Shown here: in pieces, positions 7,680 through 14,090 of the stretch
Layout of the letters: each line of letters begins with the position of its first letter
Position numbering within the stretch: position 1 is the first letter of the stretch
Source: an uncultured Mycoplasmatota bacterium
Lineage (GTDB): Bacteria > Bacillota_I > Bacilli_A > RF39 > UBA660
Assembly: GCA_900546245.1 (NCBI GenBank)
Contig: URBY01000028.1
Location: 1 to 15,656, forward strand
DNA: 15,656 nt
Direction of reading: 5' to 3'
Made by a program: the position numbers and the translations under genes
Notes under the pieces: generated by a model
The model's input: the letters and a program-made list of their open reading frames with translations, nothing else
Databases searched by the model: none
What the model was told of the DNA's origin: nothing

Positions 7680-7704
7680 ACTAAGCCAAAAGAAGGGGAT
7701 TTAT

Positions 7705-8391
7705 ATGAAAAAAATATTAAATTATTTATTATGGTTACCATTTGCGGTATCAATTAGTTCTTTTGTCTTATATTTTGTAACTGCAGTAAAAATAAAATTA
7801 AAGAATACATTTGTTACTGAAAGTATACAAAATACTTTAAAGATGTATTTAATTATAGGATTAATATCATTATTTATTGGTTTATTAATTGTATTTGTTA
7901 AGAAGGTAATTAAATTATTTAAAACTGATAATAATGTTAAAGAAATAAAGACTATTAAAAATGAAAAAAATGATGATAAAAATATTTTTATGTTAAAAAT
8001 AGTTAATCCAGTTTTTTCTGATAATAAAATAATAGGTACTTTAGAAGAAACAGATCAACATATAGAAGTATATATAGAAAAAAAGAAAAAAACAGATGTA
8101 AATTTTGATACAGTATCATGCCCTGAATGTTCAGGTTTAATATCAAAAGATGCTGCTATATGTCCACATTGTGGAGTATTATTTGATGAAAAAATAATTA
8201 ATATAGTAAATGATAATAAAAAGAAATTACAAAAGAAAAATAAAAAATTTAGTTTAAAAAAATTCATTTTAGACACATTATTAATTTTATTATTTATGGT
8301 TTTAACATTTCTAGTTGTTAATTTATTAATAAATAAAAGTGCAGAAAATTATAATAATGTAAATGGTACTAATGTAGTAAGTGAGAAGTAA
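7705..8391 (+). CDS. Membrane protein with a cytoplasmic-type zinc ribbon, unknown function
   Basis: This 228-residue protein is not assigned to a named family. It has two N-terminal hydrophobic helices (about 7-28 and 47-66), a charged middle region and a four-cysteine zinc ribbon (C139, C142, C153, C156; CPEC...CPHCG). A Lys-rich stretch (172-186), a third helix (about 187-209) and a short Asn/Ser-rich tail follow. The ATG at 7705 is chosen because AAGGGGAT precedes it closely and the promoter lies between it and an in-frame upstream TTG. CPxC...CPxCG ribbons next to membrane helices are common in small Bacillota envelope proteins of unknown role. The gene stands alone, bounded by its own promoter and a strong terminator. 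Confidence 0.82.
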   Translation: MKKILNYLLWLPFAVSISSFVLYFVTAVKIKLKNTFVTESIQNTLKMYLIIGLISLFIGLLIVFVKKVIKLFKTDNNVKEIKTIKNEKNDDKNIFMLKIVNPVFSDNKIIGTLEETDQHIEVYIEKKKKTDVNFDTVSCPECSGLISKDAAICPHCGVLFDEKIINIVNDNKKKLQKKNKKFSLKKFILDTLLILLFMVLTFLVVNLLINKSAENYNNVNGTNVVSEK

Positions 8392-8410
8392 AAAAATTAC
8401 TTCTTTTTTT
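8385..8410 (+). terminator. Rho-independent terminator of the zinc-ribbon protein gene
   Basis: GAAGTAA (8385-8391), a 5-A loop and TTACTTC (8397-8403) form a perfect 7-bp stem, followed by seven T. The stop codon is in the left arm. Confidence 0.9.
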
Positions 8411-8421
8411 ATTTAATTTGA

Positions 8422-8450
8422 TTGTTTTATACTGTTAACTATGAGATAAT
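8422..8450 (+). promoter_or_regulatory. Promoter of the small hydrophobic peptide (candidate toxin) gene
   Basis: TTGTTT (8422-8427) and GATAAT (8445-8450) are 17 bp apart, and TGA before the -10 gives an extended -10. Start expected near 8457, giving a leader of about 60 nt. Confidence 0.6.
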
Positions 8451-8471
8451 ATGCTTGGAACATTTAGTTGT

Positions 8472-8490
8472 TTGAGTGTCTACCTCTAAT
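8472..8490 (+). repeat. Direct repeat copy 1 (toxin leader)
   Basis: TGAGTGtCTA-CCTctAAT here matches TGAGTGcCTAaCCT--AAT at 8623-8639. Both RNAs of the locus contain a copy, in opposite orientation, so the minus-strand RNA can pair with the toxin leader here through UGAGUGUCUA, with one G-U pair. The copy also contains ACCTC, which can mask the SD. Confidence 0.65.
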
Positions 8491-8507
8491 CTTTTAAGAG
8501 AGGAGGT
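8482..8507 (+). promoter_or_regulatory. SD-masking hairpin in the toxin leader
   Basis: ACCTC (8482-8486) can pair with GAGGT (8503-8507), or CCTCT (8483-8487) with AGAGG (8499-8503). Either way the very strong SD AGGAGG (8501-8506) is hidden. The SD is 10 nt before the ATG. Confidence 0.55.
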
Positions 8508-8516
8508 TTGATAAAA

Positions 8517-8609
8517 ATGAAAAAAAGAACTTTTATCATTAAAGTCCTTAGATACATTTCTATCATTTTATTACTCCTTACCATATTGGTATTAGTATTA
8601 AAAATATAA
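8517..8609 (+). CDS. 30-residue hydrophobic peptide, candidate type I toxin
   Basis: A short ORF from ATG 8517 to TAA 8609 encodes 30 residues. It starts MKKRTF, has further Lys and Arg to residue 12, then about 16 almost purely aliphatic residues (Ile/Leu/Val) and ends LKI. This gives one membrane helix with a positive N-terminus. The strong SD AGGAGG, its own promoter, a masking hairpin, a terminator, and a strong opposite promoter making an overlapping RNA match known type I toxin loci of Bacillota (Fst/par, TxpA/RatA, BsrG/SR4). The peptide does not show the Fst motif, and I cannot assign it to a named toxin family. Codon use differs from its neighbours: 6 of 30 codons end in C (ATC twice, GTC, TAC, CTC, ACC), rare elsewhere in the window. 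A small membrane peptide without toxicity is the alternative. Confidence 0.72.
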   Translation: MKKRTFIIKVLRYISIILLLLTILVLVLKI

Positions 8610-8622
8610 GACACTCAAAACC

Positions 8623-8639
8623 TGAGTGCCTAACCTAAT
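8623..8639 (+). repeat. Direct repeat copy 2 (antisense RNA region)
   Basis: This is the partner of the repeat at 8472-8490. Lying inside the antisense transcript, it gives that RNA a stretch complementary to the toxin leader, separate from the overlapping 3' ends. This is comparable with the DRa/DRb logic of the enterococcal par locus. Confidence 0.6.
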
Positions 8640-8643
8640 TAAT

Positions 8644-8687
8644 GGGTGACATTCACTAACCAAAATAAATGTTCCCTTTTTTATTTT
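8644..8687 (+). terminator. Rho-independent terminator of the peptide (toxin) mRNA
   Basis: GGG-T-GACATT (8644-8653) pairs with AATGTT-CCC (8668-8676), a 9-bp stem with one bulged T and one G-T pair. The loop has 14 nt, and TTTTTTATTTT follows (8677-8687). Confidence 0.75.
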
Positions 8688-8711
8688 ATGCAAGATTTCT
8701 TGCTTGTATTC

Positions 8712-8740
8712 ATTGTAACATATAATTTTTTTTATGTCAA
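8712..8740 (-). promoter_or_regulatory. Strong promoter of the antisense RNA
   Basis: On the minus strand, TTGACA (8740-8735, perfect -35) and TACAAT (8717-8712) are exactly 17 bp apart, with TGT before the -10 (extended). This is the best SigA match in the window, yet no minus-strand protein gene follows it for several kilobases. The -35 begins 2 bp beyond the stop codon of the minus-strand gene at 8743-9144. Confidence 0.85.
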
Positions 8741-8742
8741 AA

Positions 8743-9144
8743 TTAAATAAGAGGATTTTCTATATCAGATACTGTTAGACTTTGTTCATTTTTATTTAAA
8801 TATGAAACAAAAAGTATAACTATTGCGCTTATAAGAGTTAATACATTTGTGCTTAATAGAAGTGAACTTTTATATTTTGCAACTGCATTATTTTTTTCAT
8901 TTATATAATTTTTATAACCAACATACAAACTAGTAACAACTACAACTAGTATTACAATTCTATTATAAAAAGAAATATTTAAAGCTTCTTTGTTTGTAAA
9001 TAATTTCTTTCTATTTGTTACAGTTAATTTTTCATTATATGTGATTAAAAGGGACACAATTGATGCGATTATAAAAATAGAAGATGATATTAATTGTAGG
9101 TCAAGAAGAAAAACTTCTTCTTTTTTATTAGTATTTTCTTTCAT
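8743..9144 (-). CDS. Small membrane protein with three predicted helices, unknown function
   Basis: I do not recognise this 133-residue protein. It has a charged N-terminus, hydrophobic helices at about 16-35, 58-78 and 94-116, Lys/Asn-rich loops and a short polar C-terminus. No SD is visible before ATG 9144. Instead TATAAT (9155-9150) ends only 5 bases upstream of it, which would place the transcription start on or beside the A of ATG, so the mRNA may be leaderless. No terminator lies between its stop and the antisense RNA promoter, so its transcript may run on into the candidate antitoxin RNA. Divergent to it is the cell-wall operon. Confidence 0.72.
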   Translation of the reverse strand: MKENTNKKEEVFLLDLQLISSSIFIIASIVSLLITYNEKLTVTNRKKLFTNKEALNISFYNRIVILVVVVTSLYVGYKNYINEKNNAVAKYKSSLLLSTNVLTLISAIVILFVSYLNKNEQSLTVSDIENPLI

Positions 9145-9149
9145 ATTTA

Positions 9150-9155
9150 ATTATA
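9150..9155 (-). promoter_or_regulatory. Possible -10 for a leaderless mRNA
   Basis: TATAAT on the minus strand lies 5 bases from the ATG at 9144, and no good -35 is seen at 16-18 bp. If used, the mRNA would start at or next to the start codon, which would explain the missing SD. Confidence 0.35.
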
Positions 9156-9182
9156 TTCAAAGTAAATATAGGTTATTTATAC

Positions 9183-9211
9183 TTGTTTGATTTAAGATAT
9201 TGTTATATAAT
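9183..9211 (+). promoter_or_regulatory. Promoter of the cell-wall operon
   Basis: TTGTTT (9183-9188) and TATAAT (9206-9211) are 17 bp apart. Start expected near 9218, just before the SD AGTAGGT (9222-9228). Confidence 0.65.
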
Positions 9212-9234
9212 TATTAAAGAAAGTAGGTATCAAT

Positions 9235-10869
9235 TTGAAAGAGAAGAAGAAAAAAAATACATTTGCGAAAAATGTATTAATGTTAATGTTTTCGCAAGTT
9301 TTAATAAAATTATTAGGTCTTATATATAGACTTGCAATTACAAATGTAAAAGGATTTGGTGATGTAGGTAATGGTTATTACTCTGCAGGATATCAGGTAT
9401 ATGCAGTACTTTTAATAATATCATCTCAAGGTATTCCAGGTGCTGTATCAAAACTAGTATCTAATAAAGTTGCTAAAGGTAAATATAATGAAGCACATAG
9501 AGTATTTAAAGTATCTATGGTGGTATTTGGAATAATTGGTTTTATAGCATCATTACTTTTACTTTTATCTGCAAATTTTGTATCATCAAAAATATTAAAT
9601 GTTCCAGATGTATCTTATGTATTAAAAGTTTTATCTCCAGCAATATTCTTTGTATGTGTATCAGCAGTTATAAGAGGTTATTTTGCAGGACTTGGAACAA
9701 TGAAAGCATCAAGTGTTTCACAAGCACTAGAACAATTCTTTAATTGTGTTCTTACAATAACATTTGTTTATGCATTAGTAGGAAAAGAACCATATATAAT
9801 GGCTGCAGGTGGTAATTTATCAACAACACTTGCAATACTAATTTCATTCTCATACTTAATTGTATTCTATAAAAAGAATATTAAAGAGTGGAGAGAAGAG
9901 TCAGACGATGTAGTTATAACAACAAAAGAAGAAAATAAAAAAATGGTTAAAATGATAATTGCAACTGCTATTCCTTTAACAGTAGGTTCTGTAATAAGTG
10001 TTGTTACAAGTTTTATTGATACTGTAACAGTTAGTAATTGTATACAGATTGCATATTCTGGAATACTAAAAAGTAAAATACTTCTAGAAAAAGAAGCAAT
10101 GAGATTAACAGGTATCTTATCTAAAGTTGATACACTTGTAAATCTTCCACTTGCTGTAAATTTATCATTTTATTCAGCATTAATACCAGAAATAACAGCA
10201 GCTATATCTAAAAAAGATTTTAAGTCTGCATCTAAAAAAATATCATTTTCAATAAGTTCATCATTACTTATTTTAATACCATGTGCAATTGGATTTATAG
10301 TACTTGCAGATTCAATACTAAAAATGCTTTATCCAAATGCATCAGATGGTGCGCATATCCTTCAAATAGCAGCTGTAACTATGGTATTTGTTGGTATAAA
10401 TCATACAATACAAGGTTCTTTATTTGGACTTGGAAAAATGTATACACCAGCACTTGCACTTTTAATAGGATGTGTAATTAAGATAGGACTTAACTTAGTT
10501 TTAATAACTAATCCAAACATAAATATATATGGTGCGGTAATAAGCTCATTTATATGTCAATTTGTAGTATTTATGATTGTATATATAACAATGAAAAGAA
10601 ATATTAAAGTTAAATTTGAACCTGTAAAACATATTATAAAACCATTACTTGCAGGTTTAATAATGGGTGCCGTAATATTCTTCATAAATTATTTATTTAA
10701 TGGAGTTATAAGAAACAGTATTCTTACAATTATTAATATTATGATTGGTGCGGTAGTTTATTTAATTTCAGTATTCGCACTTAAAATACTTAGTAAAGAT
10801 GAAATATTAATGCTTCCTAAGGGAGAAAAAATATATAATTTACTTGTTAAATTAAAATTTTATAAATAG
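9235..10869 (+). CDS. Polysaccharide-biosynthesis / lipid flippase, SpoVB-YtgP (MurJ-like) type
   Basis: This 544-residue polytopic protein of the MOP exporter superfamily is rich in hydrophobic helices (12-14 expected). The N-terminal region resembles SpoVB/YtgP proteins: a basic start, then VLMLMFSQVLIKLLGLIYR, the pattern GNGYYSAGYQVYAVLL and SQGIPGAVSKLVS. Relatives flip lipid-linked precursors across the membrane; YtgP acts as a lipid II flippase in Bacillus. It heads an operon with alanine racemase, MurT and GatD, so lipid II export is the most likely job (inference). The start is TTG at 9235, supported by the SD AGTAGGT (9222-9228) six bases upstream; the next in-frame ATG is 15 residues later and would remove part of the first helix region. 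A teichoic- or capsule-polymer flippase is the alternative. Confidence 0.92.
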   Translation: MKEKKKKNTFAKNVLMLMFSQVLIKLLGLIYRLAITNVKGFGDVGNGYYSAGYQVYAVLLIISSQGIPGAVSKLVSNKVAKGKYNEAHRVFKVSMVVFGIIGFIASLLLLLSANFVSSKILNVPDVSYVLKVLSPAIFFVCVSAVIRGYFAGLGTMKASSVSQALEQFFNCVLTITFVYALVGKEPYIMAAGGNLSTTLAILISFSYLIVFYKKNIKEWREESDDVVITTKEENKKMVKMIIATAIPLTVGSVISVVTSFIDTVTVSNCIQIAYSGILKSKILLEKEAMRLTGILSKVDTLVNLPLAVNLSFYSALIPEITAAISKKDFKSASKKISFSISSSLLILIPCAIGFIVLADSILKMLYPNASDGAHILQIAAVTMVFVGINHTIQGSLFGLGKMYTPALALLIGCVIKIGLNLVLITNPNINIYGAVISSFICQFVVFMIVYITMKRNIKVKFEPVKHIIKPLLAGLIMGAVIFFINYLFNGVIRNSILTIINIMIGAVVYLISVFALKILSKDEILMLPKGEKIYNLLVKLKFYK

Positions 10870-10878
10870 GAGATTTAC

Positions 10879-11973
10879 ATGAACGAACTTATAATAAATA
10901 AAAATGATTTAGTACACAATATAAATATAATAAAAAATTATGAGAAAGAAAAAAATTATACTATTTTTGCAGTAGTAAAAGGTAATGCATATGGCCTTGG
11001 AGTAAATGAATTTACTAAAGTACTTATAGATAATGGTATAAATAATTTTGCGGTAGCGTCATCTACTGAAGCCATTAATTTAAGAAAAAATATAAAAGAA
11101 AAAATATTATTACTTACGCCATATATAAATGAAGAAATATTAAGTAATCTTATAAAAAATGATATTACATTAACTATTGATTCAGTAAAAGGTGCAAGGT
11201 TAGTAAATGAAATATCTAAAAAGTTAAACAAAAAAGTATATGCACATATAAAAATAGATACAGGATTATCTAGATATGGATTTGATTATAAAAATTATAA
11301 AGAAATAATAAATATGATAAAAGAAAATGAAAATATAATATTTGAAGGAATTTATTCACATTTTTCAAATTCACTTGCGAGTGATAATTCATTTAGTAAT
11401 ATTCAATATGAAAGACTTATTAATGTAATAGAAAAGATAGAAAAAGAAAAAATTACATTCAAATATAAACATATATGTAATTCATCAGGATTCTTTAAAT
11501 ATAAAGATAAACATTTAAATGCAGCAAGAGTAGGATCAGCATTTTCTGGATGCGCAACAGGAATAAAAACAGACTTAAAAAAGATTGGATTATTTCATAC
11601 AAAATTAACAAAGGTAAGAAATATTAAAAAAGGCGATTATGTTGGATATGCTAATTCTTATATTGCGAAAAAAGATATGAAGATAGGAATATTAGAGACT
11701 GGTTATTATGATGGTGTAGGACTTGAACTTATTACTCAAAGATTTAAGTTTAAAAGTAGATTAAAAAATGCTCTATTATCATTAAAGTCATTAATAAAAG
11801 GTGATAATATGGCTCTTAATATAGATGGAAAAATTATAAATGTAATTGGTCAAATAGGAATGCATGATGTAGTTATAGATATTACAGGTTTAGATTATAA
11901 AGAAGATGACGATATATATTTCTATTATAGACCAGTATATATAAATGAAAATGTAAAAAGGGTTTATAAGTAA
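10879..11973 (+). CDS. alr: Alanine racemase
   Basis: This PLP-dependent racemase makes D-alanine for peptidoglycan. It has 364 residues, near the normal length. AVVKGNAYGLG (31-41) holds the PLP lysine K34. KIDTGLSRYGF (125-135) carries the substrate-side Arg, SHF follows at 160-162 and ARVGSAFSG (216-224) has the Arg that contacts the pyridine ring. KGDYVGYANSY (251-261) holds Y257, the likely second catalytic base, and ETGYYDG (273-279) replaces the usual GYADG. The late motif is GQIGMHD (324-330) instead of the common G-R-I/V-C-M-D, an unusual variation near the active-site entrance. ATG follows a GGAG SD (10868-10871) that overlaps the flippase stop; the spacing to the flippase gene is 9 nt, so it is in the same operon. 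Confidence 0.93.
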   Translation: MNELIINKNDLVHNINIIKNYEKEKNYTIFAVVKGNAYGLGVNEFTKVLIDNGINNFAVASSTEAINLRKNIKEKILLLTPYINEEILSNLIKNDITLTIDSVKGARLVNEISKKLNKKVYAHIKIDTGLSRYGFDYKNYKEIINMIKENENIIFEGIYSHFSNSLASDNSFSNIQYERLINVIEKIEKEKITFKYKHICNSSGFFKYKDKHLNAARVGSAFSGCATGIKTDLKKIGLFHTKLTKVRNIKKGDYVGYANSYIAKKDMKIGILETGYYDGVGLELITQRFKFKSRLKNALLSLKSLIKGDNMALNIDGKIINVIGQIGMHDVVIDITGLDYKEDDDIYFYYRPVYINENVKRVYK

Positions 11974-11986
11974 AGGGTGGTTATTT

Positions 11987-13354
11987 ATGAAAAGATTATA
12001 TTTTATTTTAGTACTTTGGATAGGAAAATTTGGTAATGTTTTATGTAAAATATTTCATAAATCAGGAACAATGATTTCTGGTAAAGTAGCAGTTAAATTA
12101 CAAAAGAATTTTGTTAAATATTTTAGAAATATTGATTATGATAAGGTTATATTTATAACAGGAACAAATGGTAAATCAACAACAACTAATCTTGTTAGTC
12201 ATACAGTTAAAATGGCAGGTAAAAAGGTTGCGACTAATACAGAGGGTGCAAATATGATGAGTGGTGTTGCAACAACACTTATTAAAAATTCTAGCCTTTT
12301 TGGTAAATTTAATAAAGAATTTTTAATACTAGAAATAGATGAAAGAAGTCTAAGAAACATATTTAAAGTATTACCTGCTAAAAACTTATGTATAACAAAC
12401 TTACAAAAAGACCAAGTACAAAGAAATGGTGATCCAGATTTTATTTATCAAATGTTTAAAGGTGCGTTAAATAAAGATGTTACATTATTTGTTAATAATG
12501 AAGAACCAAGAAGTAGATCATTAGAAGACTATGTAGGTAAAGTTGTATATTATAGTATGGAAAAAAATTCAAAGACATTTACAAAAGATGACTTCTATAC
12601 TGTTACACTAGCATGTCCTAAGTGTAGTCATAAGATTAATTATGAATATTATAATATAGAAAATATAGGTAAATTTCATTGCACTAATTGTGATTATAAA
12701 AGTGTTAAAAAAGCAAATACTACAGTAAGAGAAATAGATTTTGAAAATCATACATTTAGATGTTCAGGAAATACTTATAAAGTAACATATATGAATCCAT
12801 TTTATGTATATAACTATGCACTTGCAATCGCAATATGTAAAAAATATAATATAGGTTATGAAGATATTCAAAAAGGTTTTGAAACATTTAAAAATCCAGC
12901 GGATAGAAGAGAAGTTTATCATTATAAGGGTAAGACTATTCATTACCTAAGAATAAAGCAAGAAAATCCAGAAACAATGCAAAATGCATTAGATACAATT
13001 GCTAGAGATAATACTAAAAAAGCAATATTTATGGGATTATATGAGATAAAAGATTTTCCACCAGCATATACAAATACATTTTATTTCTTTGATTGTGACT
13101 TTAAGAAATGTGTTAGTGATTTAGTAGAAGAATATGTATGCTTTTCAAAGACAGTTGCATATGATACAGCAAATAGAATGATATATGCAGGAGCAAAAGA
13201 AAATAAAATTAAAGTATATGATGTAGAAGATGACTTTGATTTAATATTTGAGAATTTAGATAAATTAAAAACAGATAATATCTATATAATAACAGGTATG
13301 AAACCATATAAAAAAATAAAAGAATTCTTTAAAAAAGGTGATAACAATGAGTAA
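11987..13354 (+). CDS. murT: MurT-like Mur ligase (lipid II isoglutaminyl synthase subunit)
   Basis: MurT with GatD amidates the alpha-carboxyl of D-glutamate in lipid II. This 455-residue protein has the Mur ligase P-loop GTNGKSTTT (59-67), NTEGANM (84-90), a LEIDERS stretch (115-121), the MurT-specific four-Cys zinc ribbon (C210, C213, C232, C235) and the C-terminal DUF1727-type domain. The ATP-binding part looks intact. In the C-terminal domain, however, the segment that in S. aureus MurT reads LNDNAADGRDTSWIYD (the Asp of the shared catalytic triad is within it, from memory) is replaced by a sequence without the ND or DGRD, although FFDCDF still aligns. The partner GatD also lacks its catalytic residues. 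SD AAGGGTGG precedes ATG. The stop overlaps the gatD start by 8 nt. Family assignment is firm; amidation activity is doubtful. Confidence 0.9.
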   Translation: MKRLYFILVLWIGKFGNVLCKIFHKSGTMISGKVAVKLQKNFVKYFRNIDYDKVIFITGTNGKSTTTNLVSHTVKMAGKKVATNTEGANMMSGVATTLIKNSSLFGKFNKEFLILEIDERSLRNIFKVLPAKNLCITNLQKDQVQRNGDPDFIYQMFKGALNKDVTLFVNNEEPRSRSLEDYVGKVVYYSMEKNSKTFTKDDFYTVTLACPKCSHKINYEYYNIENIGKFHCTNCDYKSVKKANTTVREIDFENHTFRCSGNTYKVTYMNPFYVYNYALAIAICKKYNIGYEDIQKGFETFKNPADRREVYHYKGKTIHYLRIKQENPETMQNALDTIARDNTKKAIFMGLYEIKDFPPAYTNTFYFFDCDFKKCVSDLVEEYVCFSKTVAYDTANRMIYAGAKENKIKVYDVEDDFDLIFENLDKLKTDNIYIITGMKPYKKIKEFFKKGDNNE

Positions 13355-14090
13355 TATAGTAAATGTAGCGTGGATGTATCCTGATATACTTAATTTACAT
13401 GGTGAAAGAGGTAATGCAAAAGCATTTGAACTTGTAAGTAAAAAAATGGGTGTTAAACTTAATATTGATAGGATAGATGATATAGATTCAAATATAAATT
13501 ATGAAAACTATGATATTTTACTTTTTAATGCTGGTGAATTAAAACATATTGAAAAGGTAAAAGAAAAATTAGAAAATGATATAGATAAAATAAAAGAATA
13601 TATAAAAAATAATAAAATAATATTTGTAACAGGTACAACAGGAGCTTTATTTGCGCATAATATAGATAGATTAGATGGTAGTTCTTTTAATGGATTAAAT
13701 CTTCTTGATATGGATGTAAAAGAAAAAAATATGGTACTTGGTGATGATTTATATTATAAATTTGAAAAAATGGAAATAATGTCATCACAAATACAAATGA
13801 TAGATATTACTTTAAATAAAGCAAAAGAGTTTGGAAAAATAATATATGGTTATGGTAATAATGGAAAGAATGAAGGCGCTAGAAATAAAAATTTATTATT
13901 TACAAATGCACTTGGTCCAGTACTTGTAAAAAATCCATGGCTTACTGAATATTTAATTAATTTAGCATTAAAAAATAAAGGACTAAAAGAAATAAATAAA
14001 AAGATAGATTTTGATTTGGAATTAAAATCTTTAGAAAGTGCTAAAGATTTTATAAATAAAAAAATAGAAAAAGAAAGAGGTAATGAATAA
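13347..14090 (+). CDS. gatD: GatD-like class I amidotransferase homologue, catalytic residues replaced
   Basis: GatD normally hydrolyses glutamine and feeds ammonia to MurT. The family is clear from VAWMYPDILNLHGERGN (7-23), IYGYGNN and KNLL (about 166-184) and GP-LVKNP near the end, all in the right order, and from its place directly after murT. With ATG 13347 it has 247 residues; the SD AAAGGTG ends 6 nt upstream, and an in-frame GTG at 13338 lies inside that SD, so it was not chosen. The glutaminase nucleophile motif, ICGGYQ in relatives, reads VTGTTG here, so Cys is replaced by T95. The catalytic His of YLHGP is replaced in TNALGP (L189 at the His position). GFENHGGR is also gone. It is therefore probably an inactive glutaminase, kept as a structural partner or repurposed. 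Confidence 0.88.
   Translation: MSNIVNVAWMYPDILNLHGERGNAKAFELVSKKMGVKLNIDRIDDIDSNINYENYDILLFNAGELKHIEKVKEKLENDIDKIKEYIKNNKIIFVTGTTGALFAHNIDRLDGSSFNGLNLLDMDVKEKNMVLGDDLYYKFEKMEIMSSQIQMIDITLNKAKEFGKIIYGYGNNGKNEGARNKNLLFTNALGPVLVKNPWLTEYLINLALKNKGLKEINKKIDFDLELKSLESAKDFINKKIEKERGNE

Larger units (their letters stand above)
8471..8619. repeat. 11-bp perfect inverted repeat flanking the peptide ORF
   Basis: TTTGAGTGTCT (8471-8481) and its exact reverse complement AGACACTCAAA (8609-8619) enclose the peptide ORF; the right arm begins at the last base of the stop codon. In the mRNA this would join the leader to the 3' end, as in inactive full-length mRNAs of known type I toxins. Confidence 0.8.
8598..8705 (-). 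ncRNA. Candidate antisense antitoxin RNA
   Basis: The promoter at 8740-8712 should start a minus-strand RNA near 8705. The RNA would begin with hairpin GCAAG/CTTGC (8703-8690), run through the complement of the toxin mRNA terminator and the second direct repeat, and could end after hairpin CACTCA/TGAGTG (8628-8612), which is followed by the U-rich TCTTATATTTTT. It would be about 105 nt, and its 3' half is complementary to the end of the toxin mRNA. No ORF with an SD is visible in it. The 3' end is the least certain part. Confidence 0.6.

Noticed and set aside
7651..7704. In-frame TTG at 7651 as the start of the zinc-ribbon protein
   Set aside because: This stretch is the promoter (-35 TTGACT, -10 TAGAAT); ATG 7705 has a good SD.
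8055..8276. Phe/Ser-rich open frame opposite the zinc-ribbon gene
   Set aside because: It is a complement of Lys-rich coding sequence with no initiation signals.
13338..13346. GTG at 13338 as the start of gatD
   Set aside because: It overlaps the SD AAAGGTG used by ATG 13347, and the GatD family begins close to that ATG.
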